Positions 33,357-43,033 of a stretch of DNA of 64,000 nucleotides are shown here, one piece after another (position 1 is the stretch's first letter; every line of letters begins with the position of its first letter). Under the pieces are notes generated by a model. It worked only from the letters and a program-made list of their open reading frames with translations, was not told the origin of the DNA and did not search any database. Source of the stretch: Pleurocapsa minor HA4230-MV1. GTDB taxonomy: Bacteria > Cyanobacteriota > Cyanobacteriia > Cyanobacteriales > Xenococcaceae. Made by a program: the position numbers and the translations under genes. The stretch is from contig JAHHHZ010000027.1 in assembly GCA_019359095.1 (NCBI GenBank), positions 62,001 through 126,000 on the forward strand, written 5' to 3'.

Positions 33357-35456
33357 TTATGGTCGCTGAATAATAGTTTCGGCGACTCTTTTTTTACTTT
33401 TAGGATCGATACCCAGCAGCCTGACATATTCACCAGAATGTTCGGCTAAACATACTTCTAACAACGCTACTACGTCTAGCTCATGACGACTATCGATAGT
33501 AGAGCAGCTTTTCCAAGATTGAGCTTTAAAACGACGTTTATCAGCGTGTTCTGTCCCGATTTTATAACCAGCAGCTAATAAAGAACGTACTTCCTGGACT
33601 GCTTCATCGTTTAAATGCTTTGTACTGAACTGATTGTAGTTAGGTGAGCGACCCTGGTGTTTGGAGCCACTGGTATAGTCAGAAACAAAATATCCTCTGC
33701 CATTGCCATTGCCATTACCATTGCCATTGCTGCTATGACCATTGTCACTACGGCCGTTTTGATAACTGTCTTCTGGACGTTGAATAATAGTTTCGGCGAC
33801 CCGACGTTTTGCCTGATCGTCAATACCCAACATCCGAACATATTCGCCAGAATGTTCTACCAAACAAGCTTCTAAAGCAGCAATAACGTCTGATTCACGA
33901 CTACTTTCAATTGGGGAGCAACTTTTCCAAGATTGAGCCTTAAAACGCCGTTTATCAGCGTGTTCTGTCCCAATCTTAAATCCAGCAGCTAACAAAGAAC
34001 GAATTTCTTGGATAATTTTAGAACCAAGTCTGCCGACCCCATTACTGTTACCATAACTGTAGCTTTCTTTATTACTACTATAGCTATGGTTGTTGCCATT
34101 ACTACCACTGTAGCTAGAAGAACTACGATTAGATTGAGTGGGATTATCGCCAGGACGCTGAACGATAATCTCAGCGACTCTTCGTTTGGCATTAGCATCT
34201 ACTCCAATCACACGAATGTATTCTCCTGGGTAATCAGCAACAGCCTGCTCGATCGCATTGAAAACTTTATTGCCGCTTACCTGTCCGATGGTAAGCCAGG
34301 ATTTAGTTCTAAAACGGCGTTGATTAGCATGTTCGATCCCAATATTACAGCCTTGAGCAATTAAACTATTGATCTCTTGTGCAGCACCGTTCCCTAAATT
34401 ACCGCTAGGCTGACCTGTACTACGATTTCTGCCACTCCGACTTTTACTAGAAACATGAGTTGCCACGCTTCTAACAGTTCCTTCTCCTGGAGTGTCTTCA
34501 GGACGCTGGATCACGACTTCGGCGACTCTTCTTTTGGCTCTGGGGTCAACCCCAATTAATCTGACGTATTCTCCTTGGTATTCATGAAGTATAGACTCTA
34601 ACCTGGCGACAACTTGATTCTCATTTCTGCCGTCAATTTGACCAATCGTTAACCATGATTTGGTTTTAAAACGACGTTGGTTTGCATGTTCAGTGCTGAT
34701 GATACAGCCTTGCGCTAGTAGCGATCGCACTTGGGTTTTAATATCTGAACTTAAACTCATATTACTTACTGAATTTGTATATTCACTTTGGTCGTTAATA
34801 TCGGAATTTTGCTCTGCGTCTGTTCCTTTCGATACTTTATATACTTGAGGATTAACGCAAGCCTCATCATCGGCACAGCGATAACCAGCTAAAAGAGCCT
34901 CGTTAATTTCGACTACATGGTTGGCAAAATCGCGATCGCTATCAATTACATTAGGAAGGCGTTCTGCCTGCTGCTGGTTGACGATCACTGCTCCTGAAGG
35001 AACATACTTCCCAGGAGGAATCTCCACGTCCTGAATCAAGGCGTGCATCATGATAATGCAACCATCCCCCACCTTGGCATTGAATACGGTGGAGCGAAAA
35101 CCAATAAAGCATTCATCCCCAATGTATGCTGGCCCATGAATAAGTGCCATATGGGTAATACAGGTGTTCTTGCCAATCCAGACTGAGTATTCTTGGCGAT
35201 CGTCACCAACTACTCGACCCTGTTCTAGACCATGAATTACAACACCATCTTGAATATTGCTGCTTTCTCCAATGAAAAAAGGCGTTCCCTCATCGGCTCG
35301 AATGGAACTACCTGGGGCCACAAAAACATTCGCGCCAATCCGCACATCACCAATTAAACGCGAAAAAGAATGTACGTAGGCAGTCTTATCCACTTTTGGT
35401 TTTGCTAAATTGTTCGACCACGGAGTCGGGGGAGCCGCCTTGGTGCGGGCTGCCAT
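33357..35456 (-). CDS. ccmM: Carboxysome scaffold CcmM with four SSU-like repeats
   Basis: A 699-residue protein that condenses RuBisCO. Residues 1-200 form a gamma-carbonic-anhydrase-type beta-helix with metal histidines His75, His102 and His107, and the redox pair Cys194/Cys200 (YRCADDEAC) needed for activity in other CcmM proteins. Four RbcS-like repeats follow, starting near 236, 361, 473 and 618, each with TEHA-x-x-RRF and SW motifs and ending in VQRP/IQRP. Ser/Asn/Gly-rich linkers join them; the Gly-Asn run near 600 is low complexity. A Met at 233 (34760) is a candidate start for the short CcmM35-type isoform. It lies between ccmL and ccmN. Confidence 0.96.
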   Translation of the reverse strand: MAARTKAAPPTPWSNNLAKPKVDKTAYVHSFSRLIGDVRIGANVFVAPGSSIRADEGTPFFIGESSNIQDGVVIHGLEQGRVVGDDRQEYSVWIGKNTCITHMALIHGPAYIGDECFIGFRSTVFNAKVGDGCIIMMHALIQDVEIPPGKYVPSGAVIVNQQQAERLPNVIDSDRDFANHVVEINEALLAGYRCADDEACVNPQVYKVSKGTDAEQNSDINDQSEYTNSVSNMSLSSDIKTQVRSLLAQGCIISTEHANQRRFKTKSWLTIGQIDGRNENQVVARLESILHEYQGEYVRLIGVDPRAKRRVAEVVIQRPEDTPGEGTVRSVATHVSSKSRSGRNRSTGQPSGNLGNGAAQEINSLIAQGCNIGIEHANQRRFRTKSWLTIGQVSGNKVFNAIEQAVADYPGEYIRVIGVDANAKRRVAEIIVQRPGDNPTQSNRSSSSYSGSNGNNHSYSSNKESYSYGNSNGVGRLGSKIIQEIRSLLAAGFKIGTEHADKRRFKAQSWKSCSPIESSRESDVIAALEACLVEHSGEYVRMLGIDDQAKRRVAETIIQRPEDSYQNGRSDNGHSSNGNGNGNGNGRGYFVSDYTSGSKHQGRSPNYNQFSTKHLNDEAVQEVRSLLAAGYKIGTEHADKRRFKAQSWKSCSTIDSRHELDVVALLEVCLAEHSGEYVRLLGIDPKSKKRVAETIIQRP

Positions 35457-35607
35457 TGTTTCAATTCCTCCTAAACTAAAACTAACTTAACGAGCGACCC
35501 TGCTGACGAAACGCCAGCTAAGGCTTTAATCTGGCTTGACCGTGAACTCGCGAGCTGATTATCTGTCAAATTGATCTTGATCTAACTGTATTTTATGTCA
35601 ATCAAGT

Positions 35608-35916
35608 CTATGACAGCCGTTCAGCTTCTTTCTTGCTATAAAGGGCATTGCGCTCAACATTGACCGTATCAATAATGCCCACAATGGTAGCGTCAAGAGG
35701 TTTTAATTCTTGACCAGCTTCGATTCTGGCCGCGCTACCGCGACTAACTAAGACCCATTCGCTAACACCAGCCCCAATCAAGTCTCCAGCAACTTCATAC
35801 TTAGGAAGAAGCTGCCCTTCTTCATCAATATATTGAACTAGAAGCAACTTAATCCCTCTCATACTGGGGACTTTATGCGTGCTAACTACCGTGCCGCGAA
35901 CTTGGGCTATCTGCAT
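35608..35916 (-). CDS. ccmL: Carboxysome vertex protein CcmL
   Basis: A 102-residue BMV-domain protein that forms pentamers capping the carboxysome vertices. The family start MQIAQVRGTVVSTHKVPSM and RGIKLLLVQYIDEEGQLLPKYEVAGDLIGAGVSEWVLVSRGSAAR match CcmL. It ends TVNVERNALYSKKEAERLS. It lies 31 bp after ccmK1 and 151 bp before ccmM. The low copy number needed for 12 vertices is normally set by translation; no special element is visible here beyond an ordinary spacer. Confidence 0.96.
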   Translation of the reverse strand: MQIAQVRGTVVSTHKVPSMRGIKLLLVQYIDEEGQLLPKYEVAGDLIGAGVSEWVLVSRGSAARIEAGQELKPLDATIVGIIDTVNVERNALYSKKEAERLS

Positions 35917-35947
35917 AACATGTTGCCTAAATTAATTTTAGGTAATT

Positions 35948-36286
35948 TTAGGGTCTTCTTAAAGGACGAGGATTAACGCTTTCTCTGAATTGCTCCACCG
36001 CTTCGGTGTAACGAATTGGCAGAACATATTCGAGGTTTTCGTGAGGACGAGCAATAATGTGAGTAGACAACACTTGACCGCCATTTACTCTGCTAACATT
36101 CTCAGTACCTGCTGATACAGATGCTTGGACTTCGGATACATCGCCACGGACGATTACTGTAACGCGACCTGTGCCGATTTTTTCGTATCCGACTAGGGTT
36201 ACACGCGCTGCTTTAACCATGGCATCTGCTGCTTCTACTACCGCAGGAAAACCCAAGGTTTCGATCATTCCAACTGCAATTGACAT
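35948..36286 (-). CDS. ccmK1: Carboxysome shell protein CcmK1
   Basis: A 112-residue BMC-domain hexamer protein of the shell facets. The core is nearly identical to the two upstream copies, but [10 protein letters not shown] and the tail [10 protein letters not shown] identify it as CcmK1 (CcmK2 ends at QFR). I start at MSIAVGM (36286), with GGAGC ten bases upstream; the longer frame from 36343 runs through a hairpin. It is the third ccmK in the operon. CcmL follows 31 bp on. CcmK1 may join CcmK2 in mixed facets; the paralog label is by comparison from memory. Confidence 0.93.
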   Translation of the reverse strand: MSIAVGMIETLGFPAVVEAADAMVKAARVTLVGYEKIGTGRVTVIVRGDVSEVQASVSAGTENVSRVNGGQVLSTHIIARPHENLEYVLPIRYTEAVEQFRESVNPRPLRRP

Positions 36287-36315
36287 AACTATTTTGCTCC
36301 TGATTTTTTTTAAGA

Positions 36316-36337
36316 ATGTTCCGCCTGGGCGGAACAT
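36316..36337 (-). promoter_or_regulatory. Perfect 10-bp hairpin in the ccmK1 leader
   Basis: ATGTTCCGCC pairs with GGCGGAACAT around a 2-base TG loop. It lies between the ccmK2b stop and the ccmK1 ribosome-binding site, 15 bases before the site. No U-tract follows, so it is more likely an mRNA processing or stabilising element than a terminator. Confidence 0.65.
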
Positions 36338-36408
36338 GGTCATTTAATTGCTTAATCTGCTATTAATTTTGTGATGAACTTCGTTCAATCTGCTCTTTTA
36401 ATAATTTA

Positions 36409-36720
36409 TTAATAGGTGCGGAACTGCTCGACTTCTTCGGTATAACGAATTGGCAGAACGTATTCGAGGTTTTCATGAGGACGGGCAATGATGTGAGTAG
36501 AAAGTACTTGACCACCATTTACTCTAGTTACGTTCTCAGTGCCTGCTGCTACAGACGCCTGGACTTCAGATACATCGCCGCGGACGATTACTGTAACGCG
36601 ACCTGTGCCAATTTTTTCGTATCCGACTAGAGTGACGCGCGCTGCTTTAACCATAGCATCTGCTGCTTCTACTACCGCAGGGAAACCCAAGGTTTCGATC
36701 ATTCCAACTGCAATTGACAT
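36409..36720 (-). CDS. ccmK2: Carboxysome shell protein CcmK2 (second copy)
   Basis: A 103-residue BMC-domain protein. It differs from the first copy by only a few residues (ENVTRVNGG versus ESVKRVNGG, and QFRTY versus QFRSY). I start at MSIAVGM (36720), with AAAGGAG about ten bases before; the longer frame from 36759 starts in the leader. The leader holds a GCTAGC-TATATT-GCTAGC hairpin (36739-36756). Two nearly equal CcmK2 genes in tandem suggest a recent duplication that boosts the dose of the main facet tile. The 122-bp gap to ccmK1 contains the 10-bp hairpin. Confidence 0.93.
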   Translation of the reverse strand: MSIAVGMIETLGFPAVVEAADAMVKAARVTLVGYEKIGTGRVTVIVRGDVSEVQASVAAGTENVTRVNGGQVLSTHIIARPHENLEYVLPIRYTEEVEQFRTY

Positions 36721-36818
36721 AATTTTTACTCCTTTACAGCTAGCTATATTGCTAGCCACGTTTTGCTAAATTTACTAGTGTTTAAGTATTGTGATTACTA
36801 ATTTGAGTTACTAACTTA

Positions 36819-37130
36819 TTAGTAGGAGCGAAACTGTTCTACTTCTTCGGTGTAGCGAATTGGTAGTACATATTCGAGGTTTTCGTGAGGGCGAGCAATG
36901 ATATGAGTAGAAAGTACTTGACCACCATTTACTCTTTTTACAGATTCAGTACCTGCTGCTACAGATGCCTGTACTTCTGACACATCGCCTCGCACAATTA
37001 CTGTAACGCGACCAGTCCCAATTTTTTCGTATCCTACTAGGGTGACACGGGCTGCTTTAACCATAGCATCTGCTGCCTCTACTACTGCTGGAAATCCCAG
37101 AGTTTCAATCATTCCAACCGCAATTGACAT
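36819..37130 (-). CDS. ccmK2: Carboxysome shell protein CcmK2 (first copy)
   Basis: A 103-residue BMC-domain protein and the first gene of the main ccm operon. [53 protein letters not shown] is the canonical CcmK1/K2 sequence, and the KIGTGR segment forms the central pore. It ends [19 protein letters not shown] lies just before the start. The encapsulation peptide of CcmN binds this type of protein. Divergent ndhF4 begins 614 bp away, so the two carbon-uptake units share one regulatory region. Confidence 0.95.
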   Translation of the reverse strand: MSIAVGMIETLGFPAVVEAADAMVKAARVTLVGYEKIGTGRVTVIVRGDVSEVQASVAAGTESVKRVNGGQVLSTHIIARPHENLEYVLPIRYTEEVEQFRSY

Positions 37131-37744
37131 TTTTTTTCCTCTTCAAACCAGATATACACACAACAAACATGTCTGACAGTTGGGGTAAAAAACTTACCTT
37201 GCCAACCAGCCGTGCTTTATCACTCCTAAATGTGGCTTGCTAAATCCAACCTGAATGGCTCATAGAGAACTATCAACTGTAGTATAGTTATCTACTTTTC
37301 TTTTGGGGTTGAACATAAAGATAGCTGAAACCGCATCATTCAAAAAACCATCATTTCGTTAGCAATAAATAAGCCAATGCTAATTTATTTACTCCTACAT
37401 CAAGCATAAATAACCATGACGCCTTTGACAATATAAAACATGATTATATTTTTTAATTTGATTGTTAATGAGAATTAATACCTGCTTAAAAAAGCGACAC
37501 AATATTTGACAATCAATTGTACCTATTGATGCTATTGATATTTTTTATAATTTATTTATAAGTGATAGTCTGCACTGAAAATAAATAATGGTTCAATTTA
37601 AAAAAGAATAGAGACGTAATAGCTGATAAAATAGGCTTTTAATCAAAAAATAAATTTTACGGTTGAGCTAAGAGAAATTAGCAGCAGTCAGCTTTAAGAT
37701 TCGCAATTATAAATTTTGGCATAGTAAATTATTAAACAGTTTGG
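37131..37744. promoter_or_regulatory. Shared divergent region between ccm operon and ndhF4
   Basis: A 614-bp gene-free stretch, AT-rich toward ndhF4 and more mixed near ccmK2. It should hold the promoters of both operons. A TGATATTTTTTATAATTTATTTATAA stretch near 37540 is A/T-rich and could hold a promoter, but I cannot assign hexamers with confidence. No small RNA or gene is evident. Confidence 0.45.
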
Positions 37745-39640
37745 ATGACTGACTTTTTATTAGAAAATTTTTGGTTCATACCTATATATAGCTTAATAGG
37801 TGCATTAATCACCTTGCCTTGGTCTTTAGGTATTGTGCGCCAAACAGGGCCTCGTCCGGCGGCATATATTAATATCCTCATGACGATAGTGGGTTTTATC
37901 CACAGTTCGATTATTTTCCATCTCACCTGGAGTAGACCAGCACGACAACTAGTTTTTCATTGGCTACAGGTTGCAGACCTTGATTTAACTTTGTCGTTTG
38001 AATTGTCTCCTGTCAGCTTTGGTGGATTGGAGGTGGTGACGGGTATCAGTTTATTAGTACAAATATATGCTCTGGGGTATTTAGAAAAAGACTGGTCGTT
38101 GGCGCGCTTTTTTGCTTTGATGGGCTTTTTTGAAGCTGCCCTGGCGGGTATAGCTATGAGCGATTCTTTGCTTCTCAGCTACTGTTTATTAGAAGCATTG
38201 ACTTTATCTACTTATTTACTAGTCGGTTTCTGGTATGCTCAACCCTTAGTTGTTACTGCTGCCAGGGATGCTTTTTTAACTAAAAGGGTAGGGGATATTG
38301 TTTTGTTGATGGGTATTGTCGCTCTTTCTAATTATGGAGAGGGACTAAATTTTTCCCAGTTAGAAACTTGGGTCAGAGGAAATCAGCTGGCACCGTCAGT
38401 AGCAGCTTTATTAGGTCTGGCTTTGATTGCAGGGCCGATTGGTAAATGCGCTCAGTTTCCGCTTAACCTTTGGCTAGACGAAGCAATGGAAGGGCCTAAC
38501 CCAGCAGGAATCATGCGGAATTCGATTGTGGTTTCGGCGGGAGCTTATGTTTTGATTAAGTTAGAACCTGTGACGACGCTCTCTCCAGTCTCTGCCTATG
38601 TTTTGATTATTGTCGGGGCAATTACCGCCATTGGTACGTCTTTAATGGCGATCGCCCAAATAGATATTAAGCGCGCTTTGTCTCATTCAACCAGCGCCTA
38701 TATGGGTTTGGTGTTTATTGCTGTCGGCTTGAGGCAGGTAGATATTGCCTTTTTGCTCTTGTTTAGTCATGCGATCGCTAAAGCACTATTGTTTATGAGT
38801 GCAGGATCGGTCATCTTAACCACCAATAATCAAAACGTTACGGAAATGGGTGGCTTATGGTCAAGAATGCCAGCAACCAGTCTATCTTTTCTAGTTGGCG
38901 CAGCAGGACTGATTGCTCTTTCCCCTCTAGGAATGTTCTGGACATATGACCGTTGGTTTAGTGGCGCTTGGGATGTAGATTGGTGGCTGCTGCTGATTAT
39001 CATGTTTGTTAACGTCTTTTCCGCAATTAACTTGACCAGGCTATTTAGAGTGATTTTTCTCGGCCCACCTAAAGTCAAAAGTCGTCGTGCGCCCGAAGTT
39101 CCCTGGCAAATGTCAGTACCAATGGTATCCCTAATAATAGTTACTTTAATTACTGCCTTTGCCCCCGCACAATGGTCACTGTGGTTGAGTCCCAATACAC
39201 CTTTAGCTCTAGAACGACCAGAATTGGTTATTCAGTATGCAACACCTTTATTAATCGCCTCTGGTGCGCTGGGATGTATTATCGGTTCAACGATCAAGGT
39301 ACGTAAAGCCTGGGCGCGGTCAAGTAACCTTACATTGCGCTTTTTCCAAGATTTACTGGCTTATGATTTCTATATTGACAAGCTGTATGAACTGACGGTG
39401 ATCGCTGCGGTATCCAACTTAGCTAAATTGACCTCGTGGATAGATCGCTACATAGTAGATGGAGCGGTTAATTTTGTGAGTTTGGCAACCATTTTTAGCA
39501 GTAATGCTCTCAAATACAATACTTCTGGACAATCCCAGTTTTATCTTGCCACGATCATTATTGGGGTGGGATTACTTTTGTGGTCGATGATTAATGGTCA
39601 GTGGTCACTGGTAACAAATTATTGGTCGTCCATTATGTAA
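37745..39640 (+). CDS. ndhF4: NDH-1 CO2-uptake subunit NdhF4
   Basis: A 631-residue multi-pass membrane subunit of the NDH-1 complex, a proton-pumping antiporter-like protein of the NuoL family. It has about 15 membrane segments and the family charges (LEALTLSTYL glutamate; lysine in FLTKRVGDIVLL and GKCAQFPLNLWLDEAMEGP). The shorter length and divergence from respiratory NdhF1, and the ndhD-cupB neighbours, mark a CO2-hydrating NDH-1 form. I choose F4 over F3 because the same divergent ccmK/ndhF-ndhD-cupB order is known at alr0869-0871 of Anabaena. ndhD4 starts 85 bp on. Confidence 0.85.
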   Translation: MTDFLLENFWFIPIYSLIGALITLPWSLGIVRQTGPRPAAYINILMTIVGFIHSSIIFHLTWSRPARQLVFHWLQVADLDLTLSFELSPVSFGGLEVVTGISLLVQIYALGYLEKDWSLARFFALMGFFEAALAGIAMSDSLLLSYCLLEALTLSTYLLVGFWYAQPLVVTAARDAFLTKRVGDIVLLMGIVALSNYGEGLNFSQLETWVRGNQLAPSVAALLGLALIAGPIGKCAQFPLNLWLDEAMEGPNPAGIMRNSIVVSAGAYVLIKLEPVTTLSPVSAYVLIIVGAITAIGTSLMAIAQIDIKRALSHSTSAYMGLVFIAVGLRQVDIAFLLLFSHAIAKALLFMSAGSVILTTNNQNVTEMGGLWSRMPATSLSFLVGAAGLIALSPLGMFWTYDRWFSGAWDVDWWLLLIIMFVNVFSAINLTRLFRVIFLGPPKVKSRRAPEVPWQMSVPMVSLIIVTLITAFAPAQWSLWLSPNTPLALERPELVIQYATPLLIASGALGCIIGSTIKVRKAWARSSNLTLRFFQDLLAYDFYIDKLYELTVIAAVSNLAKLTSWIDRYIVDGAVNFVSLATIFSSNALKYNTSGQSQFYLATIIIGVGLLLWSMINGQWSLVTNYWSSIM

Positions 39641-39725
39641 CAGCGCTATTTTAATTAGCAATTTTAAGCTGCAATTTTAGACTGTAATTTTTAATCGATT
39701 TTATTCAATTCTTTGAGATAGCATC

Positions 39726-41177
39726 ATGCTTAGTGCTTTAATCATCATTCCTTGCTTGAGTGCAGCCATCATGGGGTTACTGCCCGCAAAAGGCAATAGT
39801 CCACGCCAGATCGCGATTGTTACAGCGATCGCTGTTTTCGCTGTTAATCTCATTCTGGCTTGTCAGTTTGATTTTCAACACGAGAGTTTTCAGTTTGTGG
39901 AAGATATCGCCTGGATTCAATGGATCGGCTTGAACTACCACTTAGGAATTGATGGTCTTTCTTTTCCGCTGGTGTTGCTCAACAGTTTTTTAACCTTAAT
40001 TGCTATCTTTAGCACTAATCCTCAGATTCAGAGACCTAGACTGTATTATGCCATGTTGCTGTTGTTAAGTGGCGGTGCAGCTGGGGCATTTCTGGCTCAA
40101 GACTTACTCTTATTTTTCCTATTTTATGAACTGGAAATTGTCCCTCTCTACTTCTTAATTGCCATTTGGGGTGGCCCCAAAAGAGGTTATGCAGCAATGA
40201 AATTTCTGCTCTATACTGCTCTTTCGGGAATTTTGGTTTTAGCTTCTTTCTTGGGACTAGTTTGGCTAACTGGGGCAACTAACTTCGATTATTTACCTCT
40301 GCGATCGCACGATCTATCCCTAGCCACTCAGTTATTACTTTTGGCACCTTTATTGGTGGGAATTTTTATCAAAATTCCGATTTTTCCTTTTCATACTTGG
40401 CTTCCTGATGCCCACGTTCAAGCATCCACACCAATCTCCGTCTTATTGGCAGGAGTACTGTTAAAACTAGGTACTTATGCTCTATTACGTTTTGCGGTCG
40501 GTCTATTCTTCGACGGTTGGTTATATCTTGCGCCTTGGCTAGCGATTTTAGCTGCCATTAGTGCTTTATATGGCGCTTCCTGTGCGATCGCTCAAAAAGA
40601 TATGAAGAAAGTAGTAGCCTATTCTTCTGTGTCTCATATGGCTTATATTCTTCTGGCAGCAAGCGCTACGACTCGTCTCAGCATGACCGCTGCGGTATTC
40701 CAGATGGTGAGTCATGGCTTAATCTCTGCTTTTCTGTTTCTACTGGTAGGCATGGTCTATAAAAAGACTGGCTCACGAGATGTTGATGTTCTCAGAGGTT
40801 TGCTCAACCCAGAAAAAGGACTTCCTGTGACGGGAGGCATGATGATTTTGGGAGTAATGGCAAGTTCGGGATTACCAGGAATGGTGGGTTTTATCTCCGA
40901 ATTTCTCGTATTTCGTGGCAGTTTTCCCATTTTTCCGATTCCGACTCTACTTTGTTTAGTGGCAACGGGTTTGACCGCCGTGTATTTTCTGTTGGTAGTT
41001 AATAAAGTGTTTTTTGGCCGCTTAACTGAAGGATTAGCGCAGATTCCCCCTGTGCGGTGGCAAGAACATGCTCCTGCCTTTGTCTTACTACTGCTGATTA
41101 TCGCTTTTGGTCTTAAGCCAGATTGGGTAACTCACTGGAGCGAGGTACAGGCGATCGCACTTTTGCCAGGCAGTTAA
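39726..41177 (+). CDS. ndhD4: NDH-1 CO2-uptake subunit NdhD4
   Basis: A 483-residue NuoM-type antiporter-like membrane subunit with about 14 transmembrane helices. The glutamate of FFLFYELEIVPLYFLIAIWGG and the lysine/His segment PIFPFHTWLPDAHVQASTPISVLLAGVLLKLGTYALLRF are both present. It pairs with NdhF4 in the NDH-1MS' complex that energises constitutive CO2 conversion to bicarbonate. It lies between ndhF4 and cupB with short gaps, so one transcript is likely. The number 4 follows the neighbour argument given for ndhF4. Confidence 0.85.
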   Translation: MLSALIIIPCLSAAIMGLLPAKGNSPRQIAIVTAIAVFAVNLILACQFDFQHESFQFVEDIAWIQWIGLNYHLGIDGLSFPLVLLNSFLTLIAIFSTNPQIQRPRLYYAMLLLLSGGAAGAFLAQDLLLFFLFYELEIVPLYFLIAIWGGPKRGYAAMKFLLYTALSGILVLASFLGLVWLTGATNFDYLPLRSHDLSLATQLLLLAPLLVGIFIKIPIFPFHTWLPDAHVQASTPISVLLAGVLLKLGTYALLRFAVGLFFDGWLYLAPWLAILAAISALYGASCAIAQKDMKKVVAYSSVSHMAYILLAASATTRLSMTAAVFQMVSHGLISAFLFLLVGMVYKKTGSRDVDVLRGLLNPEKGLPVTGGMMILGVMASSGLPGMVGFISEFLVFRGSFPIFPIPTLLCLVATGLTAVYFLLVVNKVFFGRLTEGLAQIPPVRWQEHAPAFVLLLLIIAFGLKPDWVTHWSEVQAIALLPGS

Positions 41178-41252
41178 GTCACCACTATTTTTAATCTAAT
41201 TTAATTTAAAAGTTTAAATCTTGAATTCAACTACTGTATTAAATAAATAATC

Positions 41253-42419
41253 ATGGCTCGTATCTCTAAAAGCTCTAAATCCTTGTTGGTAGAGGAGTAC
41301 ATCACCAGATTAGAACAAGGATCGGCGTTACTTGATGATTCTCCACAGAACTTGCTCGAAGTTGTGGGCATTCTCAAAAGCTATGGGGTAGTTTTAGATG
41401 CTTACTCCATAAATTTAAACTATATTGCTGATACTCAATTTCTGAAACTGTTTCCCTTTTTTAAATACTTCAACGGCAAGGTGAATGCGAATACTGTAGC
41501 CAAGTTTATAATCCACGATCGCATTAACTACGAATACGCGGAATATTCCATGAAAGCAATGTTTTGGCATGGTGGTGGTGGTGTCGATGCCTATCTTGAT
41601 ACGCCAGAATTTACAGCAGAAACAGAACGATTGATTAAAGCCTATTATCGCTATAATCCCTTGATGTTGGCGCTCCACAAAGCATTCCCCGACTTTGTAC
41701 CTGAGCAAATGCGTCAAATGGCTTATTACAGTGCTTTAGGTCAGTTTTGGCGAGTAATGAGCGATATCTTTCTTAATTTGTCAGATAGTTATGACCAAGG
41801 GAAGATTAAATCTATCCCAGATGTGGTGCAGTTTGTGCTTGATGGTTTAGTTGCAGATGCAGCACGTCCAATTACCTATACGGTTAAGCTGCGTGGTCAA
41901 GAATACGACATTATCCCTAAATCAGCAGGAATAACTTTTTTGGTGGACACTGGTGTTCCTTATATAGAGGCAATCTTCTTCCGTGGTACTCCTTTTGCGG
42001 GAACTGTTTCCTATAACGCTCAAGCCTACGAAATTCCTTACGATCTAGGAATGTTTAATTATGGAGCTTTATACGCCGATCCTTTGCCTATCGGTGGTGC
42101 TGGCATTCCCCCAACCTTATTGATGCAGGATATGCGCCATTTTCTACCAGATTATCTTCATCAACTTTATCAAGTTAAAAGCGTCCGTGGACTAGGCGAT
42201 CTGCGAGTGCAAATTTGCGAAAGTTTTCAAAAATCAATGTTTTGTGTCACTACTGCTGCTGTCAAAGGATTAGCTCCCTATCCCTTGGATACAACAAACC
42301 CCGAAGAAAAGCTAGCTAATCGTAAATATCTAACGGGGTGGCTCAATCGAATTTTAGAATCTCAACTAATTAAGGTGAATAATGAGACTCAAAGTCAGTC
42401 GGCACTGAAGCATAGCTAG
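41253..42419 (+). CDS. cupB: CO2 hydration protein CupB (ChpX type)
   Basis: A 388-residue protein that docks on NDH-1 with NdhF4/NdhD4 and hydrates CO2 as a one-way carbonic-anhydrase-like reaction. It is soluble by hydropathy, with conserved runs NLLEVVGILKSYGVVLDAYSINLNYIAD, YAEYSMKAMFWHGGGGVDAYLDTPEF and YYSALGQFWRVMSDIFLNLSD. The Trp-His-Gly-Gly stretch and other His residues may form its zinc site. Length and gene order fit CupB; CupA (ChpY) is the alternative for inducible systems. No cupS gene, which accompanies cupA, follows, which also favours CupB. Confidence 0.86.
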   Translation: MARISKSSKSLLVEEYITRLEQGSALLDDSPQNLLEVVGILKSYGVVLDAYSINLNYIADTQFLKLFPFFKYFNGKVNANTVAKFIIHDRINYEYAEYSMKAMFWHGGGGVDAYLDTPEFTAETERLIKAYYRYNPLMLALHKAFPDFVPEQMRQMAYYSALGQFWRVMSDIFLNLSDSYDQGKIKSIPDVVQFVLDGLVADAARPITYTVKLRGQEYDIIPKSAGITFLVDTGVPYIEAIFFRGTPFAGTVSYNAQAYEIPYDLGMFNYGALYADPLPIGGAGIPPTLLMQDMRHFLPDYLHQLYQVKSVRGLGDLRVQICESFQKSMFCVTTAAVKGLAPYPLDTTNPEEKLANRKYLTGWLNRILESQLIKVNNETQSQSALKHS

Positions 42420-42463
42420 ACAGATAAATTTTTTCCAGCGGAAAGTATAGTTGCAATGTTACA

Positions 42464-42488
42464 GGAAATAGGAAATAGGAAATAGGAA
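42464..42488. repeat. 7-bp tandem repeat (STRR), unit GGAAATA
   Basis: Three and a half units between cupB and the merR-type gene. Confidence 0.85.
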
Positions 42489-42537
42489 GTAATTAGAATA
42501 AAGTTAGACTAAAAAAAAATTCAGAAGTTAATCAATT

Positions 42538-42978
42538 GTGAGTAAGCTAACTCAACTTAAAATTGGCGAATTGGCTAAACAAACAAATCTTTCTGTGGGA
42601 ACTTTACGCTACTACAGCGATCTAGGATTATTGCAACCAGTACAAATAGGTGATAACGGCTACCGTTATTATGCTCAGGATGCACAGAAACAAGTTGAAT
42701 TTATCAAAAAAGCTCAGACTATTGGATTTACCCTTAAAGAAATAAAACAAATTTTAGATGTGCGCGATCGCGGTGAAATACCTTGCAATTTAGTACAAGA
42801 TTTACTAGACAACAAGATCGAGCAGCTAGAAATTCAAATTAAGAAAATGAGTCTATTTCAGCAAGAGTTACAAAAATATCGTCTTAGCTGGAGCGATAAC
42901 TCTAATCTTCAATCTGACTTACAAGAGGTTTGTCCTCTGATTGCTAGTGTGTCTATCGACTTAGCGCCGACAAATTGA
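42538..42978 (+). CDS. MerR-family metal-responsive regulator
   Basis: A 146-residue MerR-type DNA-binding protein. The winged helix is LKIGELAKQTNLSVGTLRYYSDLGLLQPVQIGDNGYRYY, then a dimerising coiled coil. Cys83 (GEIPCNL) aligns with the metal-binding Cys79 of ZntR; Cys132 is the only other cysteine, near the C-terminus. That suggests a zinc/cadmium/cobalt-type divalent sensor rather than a redox (SoxR) one, but the incomplete set of ligands leaves this open. The start is GTG (42538). The metallothionein gene lies downstream, on the same strand, separated by a tandem repeat and the opposite-strand tRNA-Phe. Confidence 0.85.
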   Translation: MSKLTQLKIGELAKQTNLSVGTLRYYSDLGLLQPVQIGDNGYRYYAQDAQKQVEFIKKAQTIGFTLKEIKQILDVRDRGEIPCNLVQDLLDNKIEQLEIQIKKMSLFQQELQKYRLSWSDNSNLQSDLQEVCPLIASVSIDLAPTN

Positions 42979-42987
42979 TTAGTAATT

Positions 42988-43011
42988 ACTGATTACTGAT
43001 TACTGATTACA
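42988..43011. repeat. 7-bp tandem repeat (STRR), unit TGATTAC
   Basis: Just over three TGATTAC units begin 10 bp after the merR stop. The same unit is seen at about 6065 and in imperfect form near 53570. Confidence 0.85.
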
Positions 43012-43033
43012 CAATAAATATTTGTTATTTAAA

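Noticed and set aside
36287-36343. Upstream start for ccmK1
   Set aside because: The extension reads through the leader hairpin; GGAGC before 36286 and the family start MSIAVGM support the shorter form.
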